Of a DNA stretch of 64,000 nt, positions 45,378 to 57,849 are shown in pieces; the stretch's first letter is position 1; each line of letters begins with the position of its first letter. The stretch spans positions 9,610,001 to 9,674,000 of the forward strand of contig OZ316895.1 of assembly GCA_973895155.1 (NCBI GenBank). Reading direction: 5' to 3'. A program made the position numbers and the translations under genes. Under the pieces are notes generated by a model that saw only the letters and a list, made by a program, of their open reading frames with translations, searched no databases and was not told where the DNA came from. The stretch is from Marsupella aquatica (lineage: Eukaryota > Marchantiophyta).

Positions 45378-48300
45378 AAGTGTTGCTTTCGTTGTGATGT
45401 CCTCTGTTCACGTCCTTTGATGAGCAAGGTGAGCAGGAGGTCGACTTGCCTCGCCAACAGCAACCACCTAAACTAATCAGTTCCCACTCATTGTCTTGGT
45501 TCCAACTACAGGTCATAGTATACACATAGCATGAAACGTGCATAGTACATATTTGATTATGAGTTTATGAGTTTCCTAAGACAACGAGCTTGGTGATAAA
45601 CCCATATTCTCGACGGACATGTATATCAATCATATTAAACTCCTGTTTTTTCATCCAAAAAGACCGAAAGTCTCACCTTGCAGGTTGCAGCAGAGAGAAA
45701 ATTCACTGGTTGTCGTGTTGTGCAAGTGAACCTCCACTGATGCCCCAGTGTAGCCCCTCAGATGCAGGTGACACTTACCAACTCCCAAGTTTCCTGGTCT
45801 AACAGAAAATGCTTATATCTTCAGAACTTTATAGAGCAAGTACATGATCACATACTTCTGGATCTATTCATATTTGGAACTCTTGCCAACTACAACTCCC
45901 ATTATGCACAAGCTCACATCAACAGAGAAAGATACAGAATTCATGTACTTACTATGGCTCTAAGCACCTTCACTACCTTGTTGAACCCAGTCCTGAAGTC
46001 TTTTCAGCGTGTTTGTTGTGCTGTCTCCTTTGGCACCCAACACCTTAGTCCTTGATGTAACAGAATGCGATTTTACAAGTTAGATGCTTTGGAACCTTCT
46101 ATGGTCTTAGCTGAATTGATGTCATCGTAAGTGGTGAAAGACAAGGAAGACGAAAGCTGGTTGAAGAGCTGTGGACAACACACTAGCATGAAGTGCTTCA
46201 ACCAATCCACTGCCAAACGGAACTCTTACACAGTCACATTCTTTCAGTAAACAGAAACTCAGTCAAACTTCATAATCAAAGTACAGACTCTGAAGGACCA
46301 AAGGAGGATGTTGTGAGTTTCTTTGTTGTTTAATGTGTTACCCTTCTAGTTTCGAAGTTAGCAAATGCTGAATAATGTGTCTACCAGATCTTCAAAAAGA
46401 AGCCCACCACAATTAAGAACTTCGGTATCTGGGTGAGGTATCAGAGTTGTACAGGTTATCCCAACATGTACAAGAAATATCGTGATACCACATTAAACAA
46501 CCACACAACAGATGTATGATGAGATGGCTTCTTGTCATAGAGTTCGGTTCCCTTGCATCCAGATCATCAAGACTACGACAGTCCCTGTCTCTCTGTGCAA
46601 GCGAGAAAGTACCAAGCAGTTCCATGATTCAAAGATCAAGTTCCCCTTGACGTACCGCAAGATTCAACCTCCATCGCGAAAGCTAAAGACGACTTACAAG
46701 GCCACCAAGCCCAACACATTTGTTTGAGTAGTGCGGGTGCAGGTTCCCAATTTTGAAACAATTTGGCTCATTTTATGTCCCAAGGGACTCCAGGAGTTTA
46801 TGTATTGAGTTTCTAGGTCAAGATGCTTAATATAAGGAAATTCAATTATCACTTCGTTCCCAACTTCTATTAATTGAATATACACAAGCTGGAAGCAAGA
46901 AGACAAGCCACAATCTAGCATCTTAGCCAAACACAATCGTCCCGACAAAGCAAAACTCAGCTGGACAGAAGTCACTCGGATCCACAAAAAATTGAAGATT
47001 CACCTCCAAGCCGGAGGCCGATCACTTCAGTACAGCAGCTTCTGGATGGAACAAACTCTGCTCAGCCCCACAGAAACACAAATGTTAAGGCTCCAAGTCA
47101 GAGCTCACAAACAGAAACTCAGATAAATAACATTCAAAATCTGTCCAGGTTTGTGCAAAGTGTACATATTCATTCTTCTGGAATGAACACGCAATCCATA
47201 AGAACGAAAGTAGGAAGGCAAGCGCACGGGCCACCGAGAAAAGTAAAGGATGCATGTGTTAGTGGGGAGGGATCTTAGCAAAAACAGGGGAAAGCAAGGG
47301 AACTTGCTGCTAAAATCAGCTGAACGATTGCACGGTTCCTATAAATTTAGTGGACCTTAAGGCCGTCTGTTCACCCCCCCACCCCACCGCCAGAGCACGG
47401 GGCACAAGGCATGTTCTGATACAGGGAGGAGCGAAACAGTCATGTCAAGCAAGAAGTGTGGAGAGACCAATCAGTAAGCAAAAATAGGGGAGAACATACA
47501 TACATCAGCAGCAGCAGGAAACAAGAAAGATGATTTCGGGTGGCATCTTAGGGTCGGGGACACCACTGCAACACCGGGACTTAGGATATGACTAAATGTA
47601 AGCTACACAGTCCTCCGTTCTCTTCAACAATTACCTTAAACAGTGAAGTAATCTAAATGGATGTTGATCAAAATCAATTGCAACTACGCGGCCCTTGGTT
47701 TTGCTGCGGCTACAGCAGCCAAGAGAACAGCTCAGAGCCTTGATTGAAGACTGTGCTCTCAAACTAAGCTAAAGACAAAGAGATATAGAGAGAGACAAAA
47801 AAAGTTGACAGGAGTGCAAAGCGAGAACCCACTCCCGTTCTTTCAACACCCTAAACCCCGCTGCCTGACTTAAGTTGCATGGCGACAGAAGCAGTCATTG
47901 AAAACTTACCTTGTGATGACAAAAACGCTCTGGGATGGGCTGCTACTCCCAGGACTATCCCACACTCTTAGCGCCCCGTTGCTATTGAGCCACACTTCAG
48001 TTCAGCCACGCACGCTCAATCTTTGTCATTCAGCTAAGTTCAGCTCCGCAGGGCCTGGACTCACTCTCATCCAATTTCAGTTGATCAGTATTGTAGCTCT
48101 CTGCTCCCAAGAACAGGTCCTTGCGTTTGTTGAGCGCCTCTATAGACTCACTTACCTCCAAAAACACTGAAAGTTTTTATCTGCATTACAATGAGCTCTA
48201 AAGACCAAAAACATTCCCGCCTAAACTGAAATAGAGTCCGCAACTACAAGCTTTGCAGCTCAACTCTCTGAGCTCTCCCAGCTCAAAGGTATCAGCATGT

Positions 48301-50095
48301 TGTACCCACACTTGATCGAACGCTCTTCCAATGCTCGCTAGGTTGATCTTCCAATGCTCACGGTAAGCTATGGACACCAAGCTCAGAAGACCGTGGGGAG
48401 ACAACTAAACTTGCAGCGACGTAGGACCGCAAAGATAGGGATTGCAGCTTTACCTGGGGCGATGCAGCACCAAGCCGTGCTGCGTAGCAATCCACAGCAA
48501 GAATAGTCCAAATGCAAGCCAAGTGACAAGCTCCTGGTTCTCGATCCCAAGTTGCAACTGAATATCGAATTCACTCTCCTAGCTTCAAGGAATGAGTGTC
48601 TATTGAATGTTGAATTAAATTCTCGCAAACTCTTCACAGTGCTTCCCGTAGTGCCTATTGTCGATGCAACACACAATCACTCTTGATGCCTACTACTCAC
48701 ATTCCCTTTTCTCAATGCAACACACACTCGCTCTTCTCACCTCCTACTACTCACATTGCCCAACGATCAACGAAAGCAGAAGGACAGGACAGGGAGAACC
48801 CTTTCGCAACTCAGGACGGCAAGGCTAGGAGTGTATACACATCGGGCCGCAATAAGGTCCAACCTCAACTTCAAAAAGTGCAACGCCAAAACTGGAAGCC
48901 GGGTCCAATAACAGTCGTTAGTAGGATGTCGTAAAACCCCTAAAGTTGCAGCATTGCCATACTCTACTTCCTCACCCGGTAGCGCTAGGCATTCGACCTC
49001 TCTCTTCCAAAGACCTCGATGACCTCCCACCAGCTCAATGACGATGGCACGCAAAGCTTCCGTTTGGCTTGCAAACCCTTGAGGCAAACCAACTCCCTTG
49101 GAGACCCTTCCCAAAACCCTGTGCGGGAGAGAAATGCCGAACGTGAAGACCACTCACTTGTCTTCCCATTGAAGTGGAGACATTAGTTCACAAAAGAGAC
49201 ACAAAAGTCTATGATTTGCCTAATTTGTTTTTTCCTTTGAAACCAAAGGACTTACGCAATAGTTATATGTGGGGTGAGTGGTTAGTCACAACTTTGAACC
49301 ACCCCCTTTGGTGAAAATGTGGCCAAATATTCAGGTATGACCCCACATTACCATTATGAAGTACACTTTTTTACGGTTGGGGTAGTGAAGAGCTGATCAT
49401 ATATATTTAAGTTGGACATTTAAGTTGGACTTATATTGAACATGAAGCATGCATTGGTTGTCATATATGAAGGGGGCCGGGGAAACATGGTGGTTTCTGG
49501 GGCATGGCAATAAGTAAACCCAACCTACATATGTGAGGCTGAAATTGGGTGATAATTAAGCACGCCTTTGGCACGACCAGAAGACGTCGATAGAAAAATT
49601 AGAGATTGACTACAAAAAGCATTAAGTTAGGTTAGCAAGCTTTGACAAATCCTTTTTGCAGTTGAATGGGGCTGGGGCGCGCTTCATGGTGTCTAGATGG
49701 GGGTAGGAATAATGATGGAATACTCAGTAATGGCATGGTTTAAAATGGTATGACCAAACTAGAATTAAATCTATGTGGAATGACATATGGTGTATCCAAA
49801 ATCATATGTATTGGGTTAGATCTCATACTTTAAGGTTGAAGGGCTCAAATGTTGTGCTCTCATAAGTTGTACTCTAATGTAGAGTCGCTTGTATGACTTC
49901 AACCTAATTGCCTTAACTGAGTTATAGTTACAACTTCCCTAAAAGTTGTAAACATGACTCCTCAAAACTTCACCAAAACTCAGTCAAGAAGGTGTGACTA
50001 ACATGACACCAATAACCTTGGAGTCGCTGTTTCATGAAGGTCTCGGACAAGTCACATTCTTTGTGGTCTCAGAAAGGTTGGGTTTCTTCTAGTGC
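45378..50095. other. CACTA-2 non-coding right arm with subterminal repeats
   Basis: 4.7 kb without a supported gene. The ORFs here are short, on both strands, and have no family features. The stretch 47100-49200 is richer in C and contains repeated AACACACAATCACTC-type words near 48665-48760. From about 49850 to 50075, TGACT, GAGTCG and AGTCACA words recur, followed by the terminal repeat ending at 50095. Confidence 0.6.
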
Positions 50096-50154
50096 TGGTT
50101 TTCACATATTAGACGTCAAGACGACAAGAAGTTGAAAGGAGCTTCAAAAATGAG

Positions 50155-50400
50155 GTGACGGCCTGGACGGCCTCCTCACAGGGACGGCCGGGATGGCGCC
50201 GTCCTGGATGGCCTCCTCACGAAAGACGGCAAAGACGGCGCCGGCTTGGACGGCTTCTACACAGGGACGACACCCATTTTTTGCTAAGGACGGCCAACTC
50301 CTTCCGCGCCGGCACGCATGAAAAACTCGAGGACGTCTTGGACGGCCTCCACATAGGGACGTCCGGTACGTCCACCCCGCCACGACCTAATGTGACGTCC
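50155..50400. repeat. GC-rich imperfect repeats of a GGACGGCCTC motif
   Basis: At least four degenerate copies of CTGGACGGCCTCCTCACAGG occur (near 50163, 50203, 50246 and 50336), in a locally GC-rich block unlike its AT-rich surroundings. Apparent ORFs here follow the repeat and are not supported. Confidence 0.6.
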
Positions 50401-50811
50401 GCGCCGGCCCAAACCTTTTTCTCCAGTTTTCTTTGAGGGACGTCCATGGCGGCCGGCAGTAGGGCGCGAGCTTCGACCCTCAGTGCTCACTCGTTAGACC
50501 ACCATTCGAGCTCATTTCAATTGCTATAGGAGCGCAGCTGCCTAGAGAATGTTCACCCCGATTTTGAACTGCTATTGATGAGACGTTGAGGAGTATTGGG
50601 TCATCGATGCTCTTTGATTTCTTGGAATTGAAGAAATTTCAATTTTGAGAGCTTCGCCTGATCAGAGCTCCTTCATTTCTATCTCTTTTCAGTTCATTCC
50701 TTCTCCCATAGTAGCGCAGCTACCTTAGATCCCTGAGATTTCATTCTTGAGCCTCAATGCTTAACCGTTTTTAGGAGGAGAGCTCTAGAGCCTTCTCAGA
50801 TTTTCTGAGCT

Positions 50812-52575
50812 ATGGCCACCAAAAGCTTACCAATTAGTAAGGCCATCAGGGTGACCTTACCTCCAGGTCCTAAGGCTTACTTTAGACTCCTTAGTAACCT
50901 GGTAGAGATGGGCTTGAGTTCCTTACTTTTTCTTCCTTGGGATATGGTGCATGGGTCCATCATTGCCGATTTTCTTCGTCCACCCCGAGCTGGCACTTTT
51001 CGGAGTTCTACTAGAGGTTCAGCTGATGTGTGTACCACCGCCGTTGTTTCTGAGGTGTACCAGTTGAGCTAGGAGGGAGAGAGACTTATCTCTGTTGGAG
51101 AGGACTTGACTGTCCCCTATTTTAGAGGTACCAGGGACCGGAGGTCTGGTTGGAAGATTGATCAGTGCAGGAACCGGGAGTTAGCTCATCTACTTCGATT
51201 CCTTGTACCTATCTTTCATCCGACCAAACCCACCAGGGCTATGGTTTACTTGACCAGCTCTATCATTGTATCATGGACCGGCAAGAGGAGGATCAACTGG
51301 GCCTTAGCTCTTTCGGAGGTGATCGCCAAGCAGGTGGCTGTCTTGTCTACTACCGGTGATACCTATCTGACACCCTACTTGGCGCACATTTACTTTTCGA
51401 GAGGTTGCTTATTACCAGTGGAGCTGAGCCATTGGAGGAGGAGAGCGAGACACTTTGAGCTACCTCAGCCAGAGTTAGCAAGAGAGTTGACTCCACCACC
51501 GACGACATCTCCGAGACCCCCTCCAGTGGAGCAGACGACAGCACCAGATCTACCAGGGATGACTTCTCCCTCTTTCGTTGCTTCCACTTCTTATCCATCA
51601 TGGACTGATTTTGTTGGTGATGCTGAGCGACTAGCTAGTGTGGCTGGTTTCAACCAGCATTTGGTAGATGAGGCCACTAGACTCTTGAGTTGTACCCCTC
51701 TACAGTTGCTTGACTGTATTCGTGCTTTGCTTTCTGAGTCTCGTACCGTCCCACCCCCTCATGTCTCACCCCCTGCACCTTCACCACAGCCTGATCACCC
51801 TATGGATGTGGATGAGCCGGAGCTACCTATTGCTGACCCTTCACTCCCTTCTCCATCTCCTTTACCCCCTTCACCAGTACCCCCTCCAGATCCATTTTCC
51901 TCTATTGAGGATACCACCCTATCACCCCTTGATGATTCATTTCCCTCTCCTACCATGGAAGGAGATGAACCTATTCCTGAGCCTATTCCCGAGACTGAGC
52001 CTGAGCCTGAGACCATAGAGCCTCCCAGTGTACCATTTATAGCTCCTACCCCTTTGATGTCTCAGCCTCCTATTGTCTCTTCTGTTGCAGACATTGAGCC
52101 TCTTTTTGTCTTTCCCGCCCAGTTTGATAGGATGATTACGTCACTCATCGACGCACGCACTCCTCTTGCACCTCCTTTACCTCCACTTATGTTTGGTCGT
52201 GAGTCTTTTCCTTTTCCACACACCTACGACATGGTTCCGATTTCTCGTGGTATTCTATGGCTACCTATCGACAAGCTGAGATTACCCACGATTGAGACTC
52301 CTGACCTTTGGAGTTGGGTTTATCATTGTAGAAAGGTCATAGCACCTTTCCCTCTTCCAGCTCCAGACATTCCATGGCCATTAGATTACTTTGTTTGGAT
52401 CGGACCTGATGGACATCCCATCCGGAAGACCAATGAACCTCGTTTGATTCGTTACCGTGAGGACCTTTTCCGTCGACAGTATTTGAAGGGACAGAGGACC
52501 AAAGGGAAGATAGCCCTTGGTTATGTAGCTCGCCTCCCTTTACTTGTAGTCGACCCTCCTCCTATTATAGTATGA
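50812..52575 (+). pseudogene. Retroelement accessory ORF (plant transposon-protein family) with in-frame TAG
   Basis: One frame of 588 codons starts MATKSLPISKAIRVT and is broken only by TAG at 51070-51072. The N-terminal third resembles the putative plant transposon protein domain: a GLSSLLFLPWDMV block, VSEVYQLS, then RFLVPIFHPTKPTRAMVYL and INWALALSEVIAKQV. The middle is a very Pro/Ser/Glu-rich linker. The C-terminus is more ordered (WLPIDKLRLPTIETPDLWSW, DYFVWIGPDGHPI). Its N-terminal architecture is like the LTR-embedded ORF at 7037-10378. It may be the remnant of a similar LTR. No LTR ends were confirmed around it. Confidence 0.6.
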
Positions 52576-53705
52576 GATTAGTATTTTATTTTGTAGACTT
52601 TTACTTAGCTTCGACCATTTGACTATCCCTTAGTCAAAGTTGACTTTTACTTTACTTAGTTTAGACTTAGGAAATGAAGAGGCATGTCTCTTCATTCTCC
52701 TTAGCCCGTGGGCGATCTCATGTACTTATTGTGATACCAGTCTCATTTTGAGACACTGTGGATAGTTATTTGCATCTCCTCATCTTGGAGTTTTGTCCCT
52801 TGTACGTGTAATGCAATTTTGCAAGGAAGATTTGCATACCTTGGAATTTGATACTTGTGCTAGGAGCATACCCCTCCTTCGTATGGTAATGCATGTTGCA
52901 ATTACCGTAAGAAGTAAAACCCATAAAAATACAGTTTGTGGAATGTATTAGAAGATCCGTTGGTCGGTGCCTAATCCAAACTACAACATTTGTTGTCCAA
53001 TTGTGTATTTACATGAAGGACTTATCTTTGGAAGATAAGTATTGCATGAAATCAAGAAAAGAGAAATCTATATGTTAAGAAGTAGCGACATTCTTAATTC
53101 ACGGATTTGAAGTACCATTGTGGTATACTGAATGTGCATTAGTTTTTCTTTGGAATTGCGCATCGCTGAAGAAGAAAACATGTTGCCGGCATTTTAATGA
53201 CACACTACTATACACACAATCTGAAACTTATCTTGGATTTTGTGAGCATAGACACTTTTTAAACATCGATTTATGATAGAAACCTAGAGAGCAGTTATAG
53301 CAAGGTTATGTTTGACTTATCAACGTCTCAAATAATGCCATAGCTCTTTCTTAAGACATGGTGACGGAGTTAAATATTGCTAAACTATACCTCTAAAAGC
53401 TCTAAGATTCTGTTATACAGCAAATGTCACTTTGTTCTTATTTTATTAATTCCTTGTGTTTTGTTTAAGATTCTATTTTTCTTATAGATGTTGAGTACCA
53501 TCTCTAAACCACTCAAAACACTTTAAAACATCTTTTCATCCCATTCTTGTTCTTCCACAGGAACGAACACCGAGTTTTTAGCATATATTTGATAATGTTT
53601 GCTTTTGTTAGCATACGACAGTATTGTGCAAGACAGGAGGGTAGTCGATCCCCGAGTCGATCACATGCCAAAATATACAAAATCCAGGTCATACACTAAC
53701 TGAGC
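52576..53705. other. No gene seen
   Basis: AT-rich sequence with a TTGACT/AGTCAAA cluster near 52608-52670. It may be the 3' part of the retroelement remnant to the left. No terminal repeats were confirmed. Confidence 0.35.
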
Positions 53706-54650
53706 CTAAGCCTCTGCGGGGGCCATATCACTAATGATACCAGTATCATTCACATATGGGTCAGTGTGCCACAATCGGCACAACTTTTGAGCGCGCTTTG
53801 CTTTGAAGGCCCAATCATGCTTGATATCTGCATCGGGGTGCACATCACAAGCCAGACACCTAAGGGAATGGGGATGGAGACAACCCCCGGTGATCATCTC
53901 GCCCTGCACACCATCTACCAATCTGAAGAACAAAATCGCTGTTGGGTTCACCCTCTTACTCCAAAGAGTGTGCCTAGTCAACAAACGAGGAGGCACACAC
54001 CCAAACAAACATAGAATGGGTCCTTTCAGAATGCCCATATATTCCAATTTCTCTTTCATTCTAAGTGCCTTAGCTTGGAGTGCGGCCAAAGTCCGAGAGC
54101 GGGTTGACACCATGGCTGCAGTAGCCTGAGTCTCACCTCGTACACAAAATGAAGGTCCTTGATACTGCGGTTGCTTTGTCACTGCAAACATAATGGAATC
54201 TGTCAGACATTCATTCAAGTATTGTAGAAAAACTCAATCTAAAGAACTCGGCTAACAAAAAGGCAAAATAGCACACAACTAGCCTACTTTCTGAGGGACT
54301 GCAAAAGATCCAAGTCACAGGATATCCATATGGTGAGCTTGATGTGTTTGTAACCTTTTCAGCCTTGACCTTCTTTGATATCCCGTCTAACTTCTCAGAA
54401 GTCACCACGTTCTTCAAATCAACATCGAGTGTTACCTGTGTAAAGAGAAGACATCGGGCAGTAAACAACGGGTGAAGCCCTTGAAACAACCTAAGATGGA
54501 TACATCCTATCACAATCAACTCAAAGCATTTCCTCTCCAGCACGGGCTCCAACAATAAAAAAGAATGGGAACAAGACTGCTCACCTGAAAGCTTAACTTG
54601 CATTTGTATCAGTTGTTGTCGCCTTGAGGCACTTTCAAGTGTCACCCTTG
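53706..54650 (-). CDS. Unknown multi-exon gene, possible paralogue of the CACTA-2 cargo ORF
   Basis: Three minus-strand exons with consensus borders can be proposed: one ending at 54585 (SASRRQQLIQMQVKLS), one at 54288-54435 (VTLDVDLKNVVTSEKLDG...KKVKAEKV), and a last at 53706-54181. The last contains MVSTRSRTLAALQAKALRMK, then NPTAILFFRLVDG and a Cys/His-rich end. That exon loosely matches the ORF at 44928-45377 in start, order of motifs and length. Exon phases were not all verified. The function is unknown. The surrounding 3 kb may belong to another decayed CACTA element. Confidence 0.45.
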
Positions 54651-57600
54651 CTGTTCATTCCCGTGCTGATTGCAAGTGTGCTCTAAAGAAAATAACAATA
54701 GCTGTGTAGGAGAAAAAATGGGAGTGTCAAAATGGAAAGAAAATCCTGACAGCACAAAAACATATCACATGAGAGGAAAGGATCCCGTCTATAAAGAATT
54801 GTAATGGTTACCTGAACTAGGCCTGCCAGTACCTCCTGCTCTTGCCCCGGCTAGCGGTGCAGTTGCCGCTATTTTGAGTTGGCGTCACAACAAATTGACA
54901 GGATTACCTGTACAAATTAAAGCAAGCGGAGTGTCAAAATGGAGAGGAAACCTGCAAAGCTCTTTGAATGTCATAGCAGATAGCAAGATAATGTCACAAG
55001 CCTAATAGCATTTGACTGAGAAATTATTGTTACTTGCACACACACACAAAATGGGATTACAAAGATTAGGGACCAATCACTGAGAGGAAGACAGACTGGC
55101 ACCAATGATCTCCCACAATTAAAAAAAGGGAAAGGGAATGGTTACCTGAAATATAAACTTCCTCTAATACCTCCTACCGTCGGCCCCTTTTGAATGTTGC
55201 CTGCACAAATAGCAAGTTCAGGTCACCTGCACAAATGGAAACGAGGTCAATGTCAAAATTGAGAGGAAACCTGAAAGCACAAAATATTGTCATCTACAAA
55301 GGGCAGATTCCGTCCGTAAAAAAATTAATCAACATTTTGTTTGCGGGGATGAAAGAAATGAGAGGAAATTACCTCTGCACCACCAAACCGGCAAACCTCT
55401 GACCGCACCCACAAATCCCTGTAAGCGCTTTAGAGCGTCACTTCAACTAATGACTGCGACTACCCTCCCGCAAACTAAATGGATATTGCCTGCAGAGATA
55501 AAAGTGTGTCATGATGGAGTGGACACCCTGGATGGTTACAAAGACATGTCACCTAAGAAGGGAATACTCTGTCCAATAAAATGGATCAACAATTAAACTT
55601 CATGTAGGTAGAAAGGAGAGAGGAAATGTTACCAGTCTCAGAGTTGAACTCCCCACGAATACTCCACAGTCACTATGGCCCATCCACCAACAACCGATAC
55701 GGTTGTGATCCTCAATGCCCAAAATGCTCTCTGGTCCTTTTAGTAAGAGTCCATAAACCTTGAAAGAAATTATCGTAGCACAGAATGGATCACAGTCACC
55801 TGCATGGACAATAGAAACCGGGCTGAAAAAATGTTGCATAAACCCAAAGGCCGATGACAACGTCACAAAATAATGCGACATGACCTATCATGGCATTCTA
55901 CATTTGGGTTTCACATGGAGGGATAACAGAAAGGGAAGCAAAAATAATACCTGATGCGGGACCTGATGAAGTCACCTTGATTGTCAAAACTTTTTGTCAC
56001 AACAAATCAGCCCGGTCACACTGCGTGGACAACACAAAACACAATGTAAAACACTGCATAAACCTTCAACATTGGCACAAGAAACTGTGGCCTATGATGG
56101 ACAGACATAGCCCGACACAAAGAAACCTCGGATCAAGCTACAGGGATAAACCCTCAACCTAAACTTTCAGTTGCAATAGACGGAGGAATTTGCTTGCGCA
56201 AATGACTCACAAATGAACGAGCTCTGCAATGATGGCCAAAGAACAACCCACGGACAACCTGCACAACATTGAATGGAGGGCTCTTGGTTAGTACTGAGAA
56301 AGAAAGAGCACTGGCGGGCAACCCAAATCACTATGGGTCTAAGCGCGACCAGCGGCAATGGCGGGTAAGCAGGACAAGCGGTGCGATAGTAGACCGGTGT
56401 GGAGACTCAGTAAACCAAGCTAAAAAAGCTTCAATGGTGGTCACTGTTGTGGTCAATGAGAGGGCCAAGCAATGGCGGAAATGAGCTCATGGCGATGGCG
56501 TACCAAGTGGCGGACGAGAGTTGTGTGGGGAGTTGCTTGGGAGGACAAACGACAGGCGGGATGGAGGTGGAGGAGCGGAGGGCAAACCCGGTCCCGACTT
56601 GGCTGAGGCACACAACCTGGCTGCAATGCAATAGGGACGGGAATAGGGACAACAATCCACATTGTCAATGTGTATACTTATGCAGCTTAGTCCTGAGTTT
56701 CATCGACTACTGCAAGAATTGAAAACATTCTGAGTTAAGAGCTTCAAAGAAAGGCAGGAAGAAAGGCGAGGACACTAAGTACCATTCAATCAAACTTGCC
56801 TTTGGGCTTGCATCCAACCCCTGCTCCAACTCCGCCTCCAATGCAAAATTGGGTTCAAAATGCAATCAGCAATGGCGTCGGTGATGCCACAAACATAACA
56901 GCAACGCAAACTGGATGGCGAGGGTGGACGAGGTCCGACCACAAGCTGCGGCAATGGCAGAGAAATCACAAACAGCACTAGGAACCTGAGGAGATGGCGG
57001 CCTAGGGTAGAATCTAGGCAGAATGAATTATCAAAGCAAGAGGGAGAGCTAGCGAGAGGGAGAGCCACCAAGAATGAGAGCCAAACAGGCTAGCTAGGGA
57101 CCGAGACGACGACGGGGAGTGAAACTCCCAACAAGAGGCAAGAAGAACGAGCCAAGGAACAAGCCCTGCAATGAGCCAGGGTCTCGGCACAAGAGCAAGC
57201 GGGACGAGAAGCGGGATCGTGGAGCCAGGGGTGAGCGTAGGATGGACGCAGGAGCAAGCAAGAAAGCATAACCCATGATCAATGCACAATGGGCCAAACC
57301 GTGCCCTAAACCCTAACAAACACATAGGGAGGGTGTCGCAGCCACACGATATGAGGGAGGAGCAATCCTCACAGTCAAAATCCATGATCCGTGGCCCACC
57401 AAGGAAAAACCCAAGCCTCCGACCCCCCTCCCCCTCAGGCCCCCGCTCAGGTACCGTCTTCAGGCCCCTCTCACCCCTAACCCCAGTGACACTACTCAAA
57501 ATCCCACCAAACTAAATCCCTGCCCCGCCCCACCCCAAACCCCTCAATTTGATTTCTCCTTAGTGTAGGGTAGTATTAAACTTTTAATGTTAGGCGGACA

Positions 57601-57750
57601 TGTGTACTAGTTAGCACTAGACACGTGGACAAATCATATAGTGCCGCGTGTTGGGATAAATTAGACAACCCTTGCATAAATATAATATGTTGTTGGATTC
57701 ATAAACACCCTCTTTCTTATAAGAATTTCAAAAGAAAATCAAACACCTTG
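54651..57750. other. No clear gene; possible degraded CACTA arm
   Basis: Short ORFs lie on both strands without family features. The stretch 54700-55500 has repeated 'GGAAACCTG(C/A)AA' and 'TGTCAAAATGGAGAGGAAA' phrases at about 250-bp spacing. At 57565 the sequence ends a CACTA-like terminus (TTTCTCCTTAGTG, complement CACTAAGGAGAAA). No partner end was located. Confidence 0.35.
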
Positions 57751-57849
57751 TTATCTTCTAACCCAATTATAATAATTAGTTCGAATTGAATTTAAAATAC
57801 CCTTGCGCCGATTGCACGTCCTACCCGTATTATATAAGTTGAGGGCCCA

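Larger units (their letters stand above)
33201..50095 (-). mobile_element. CACTA transposon CACTA-2, 16,895 bp, with cargo genes
   Basis: The left end reads CACTAGAAGAATCC and the right end, inward, CACTAGAAGAAACC. Both are flanked by CTG (33198-33200 and 50096-50098). Subterminal arrays of TGTGACT/AGTCACA words follow both ends. On the minus strand, from right to left, come an unknown ORF (44928-45377), a PHD module (43549-44229), BRCT domains (42084-42840), a TNP2 transposase (37921-41650) and a TNPA-like gene (34056-37764). TNP2 and the PHD and BRCT reading frames contain nonsense codons or frameshifts, so this copy is probably inactive. The right 4.7 kb is non-coding. Confidence 0.94.

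Noticed and set aside
48600-48760. Direct-repeat-like AACACACAATCACTC phrases that could suggest a CRISPR-like array
   Set aside because: There are only two or three degenerate copies with no regular spacers, in a eukaryotic transposon arm.
51710-52018. Leu/His/Pro-rich plus-strand ORF
   Set aside because: It is an alternate frame of the Pro/Ser-rich linker of the 50812-52575 ORF.
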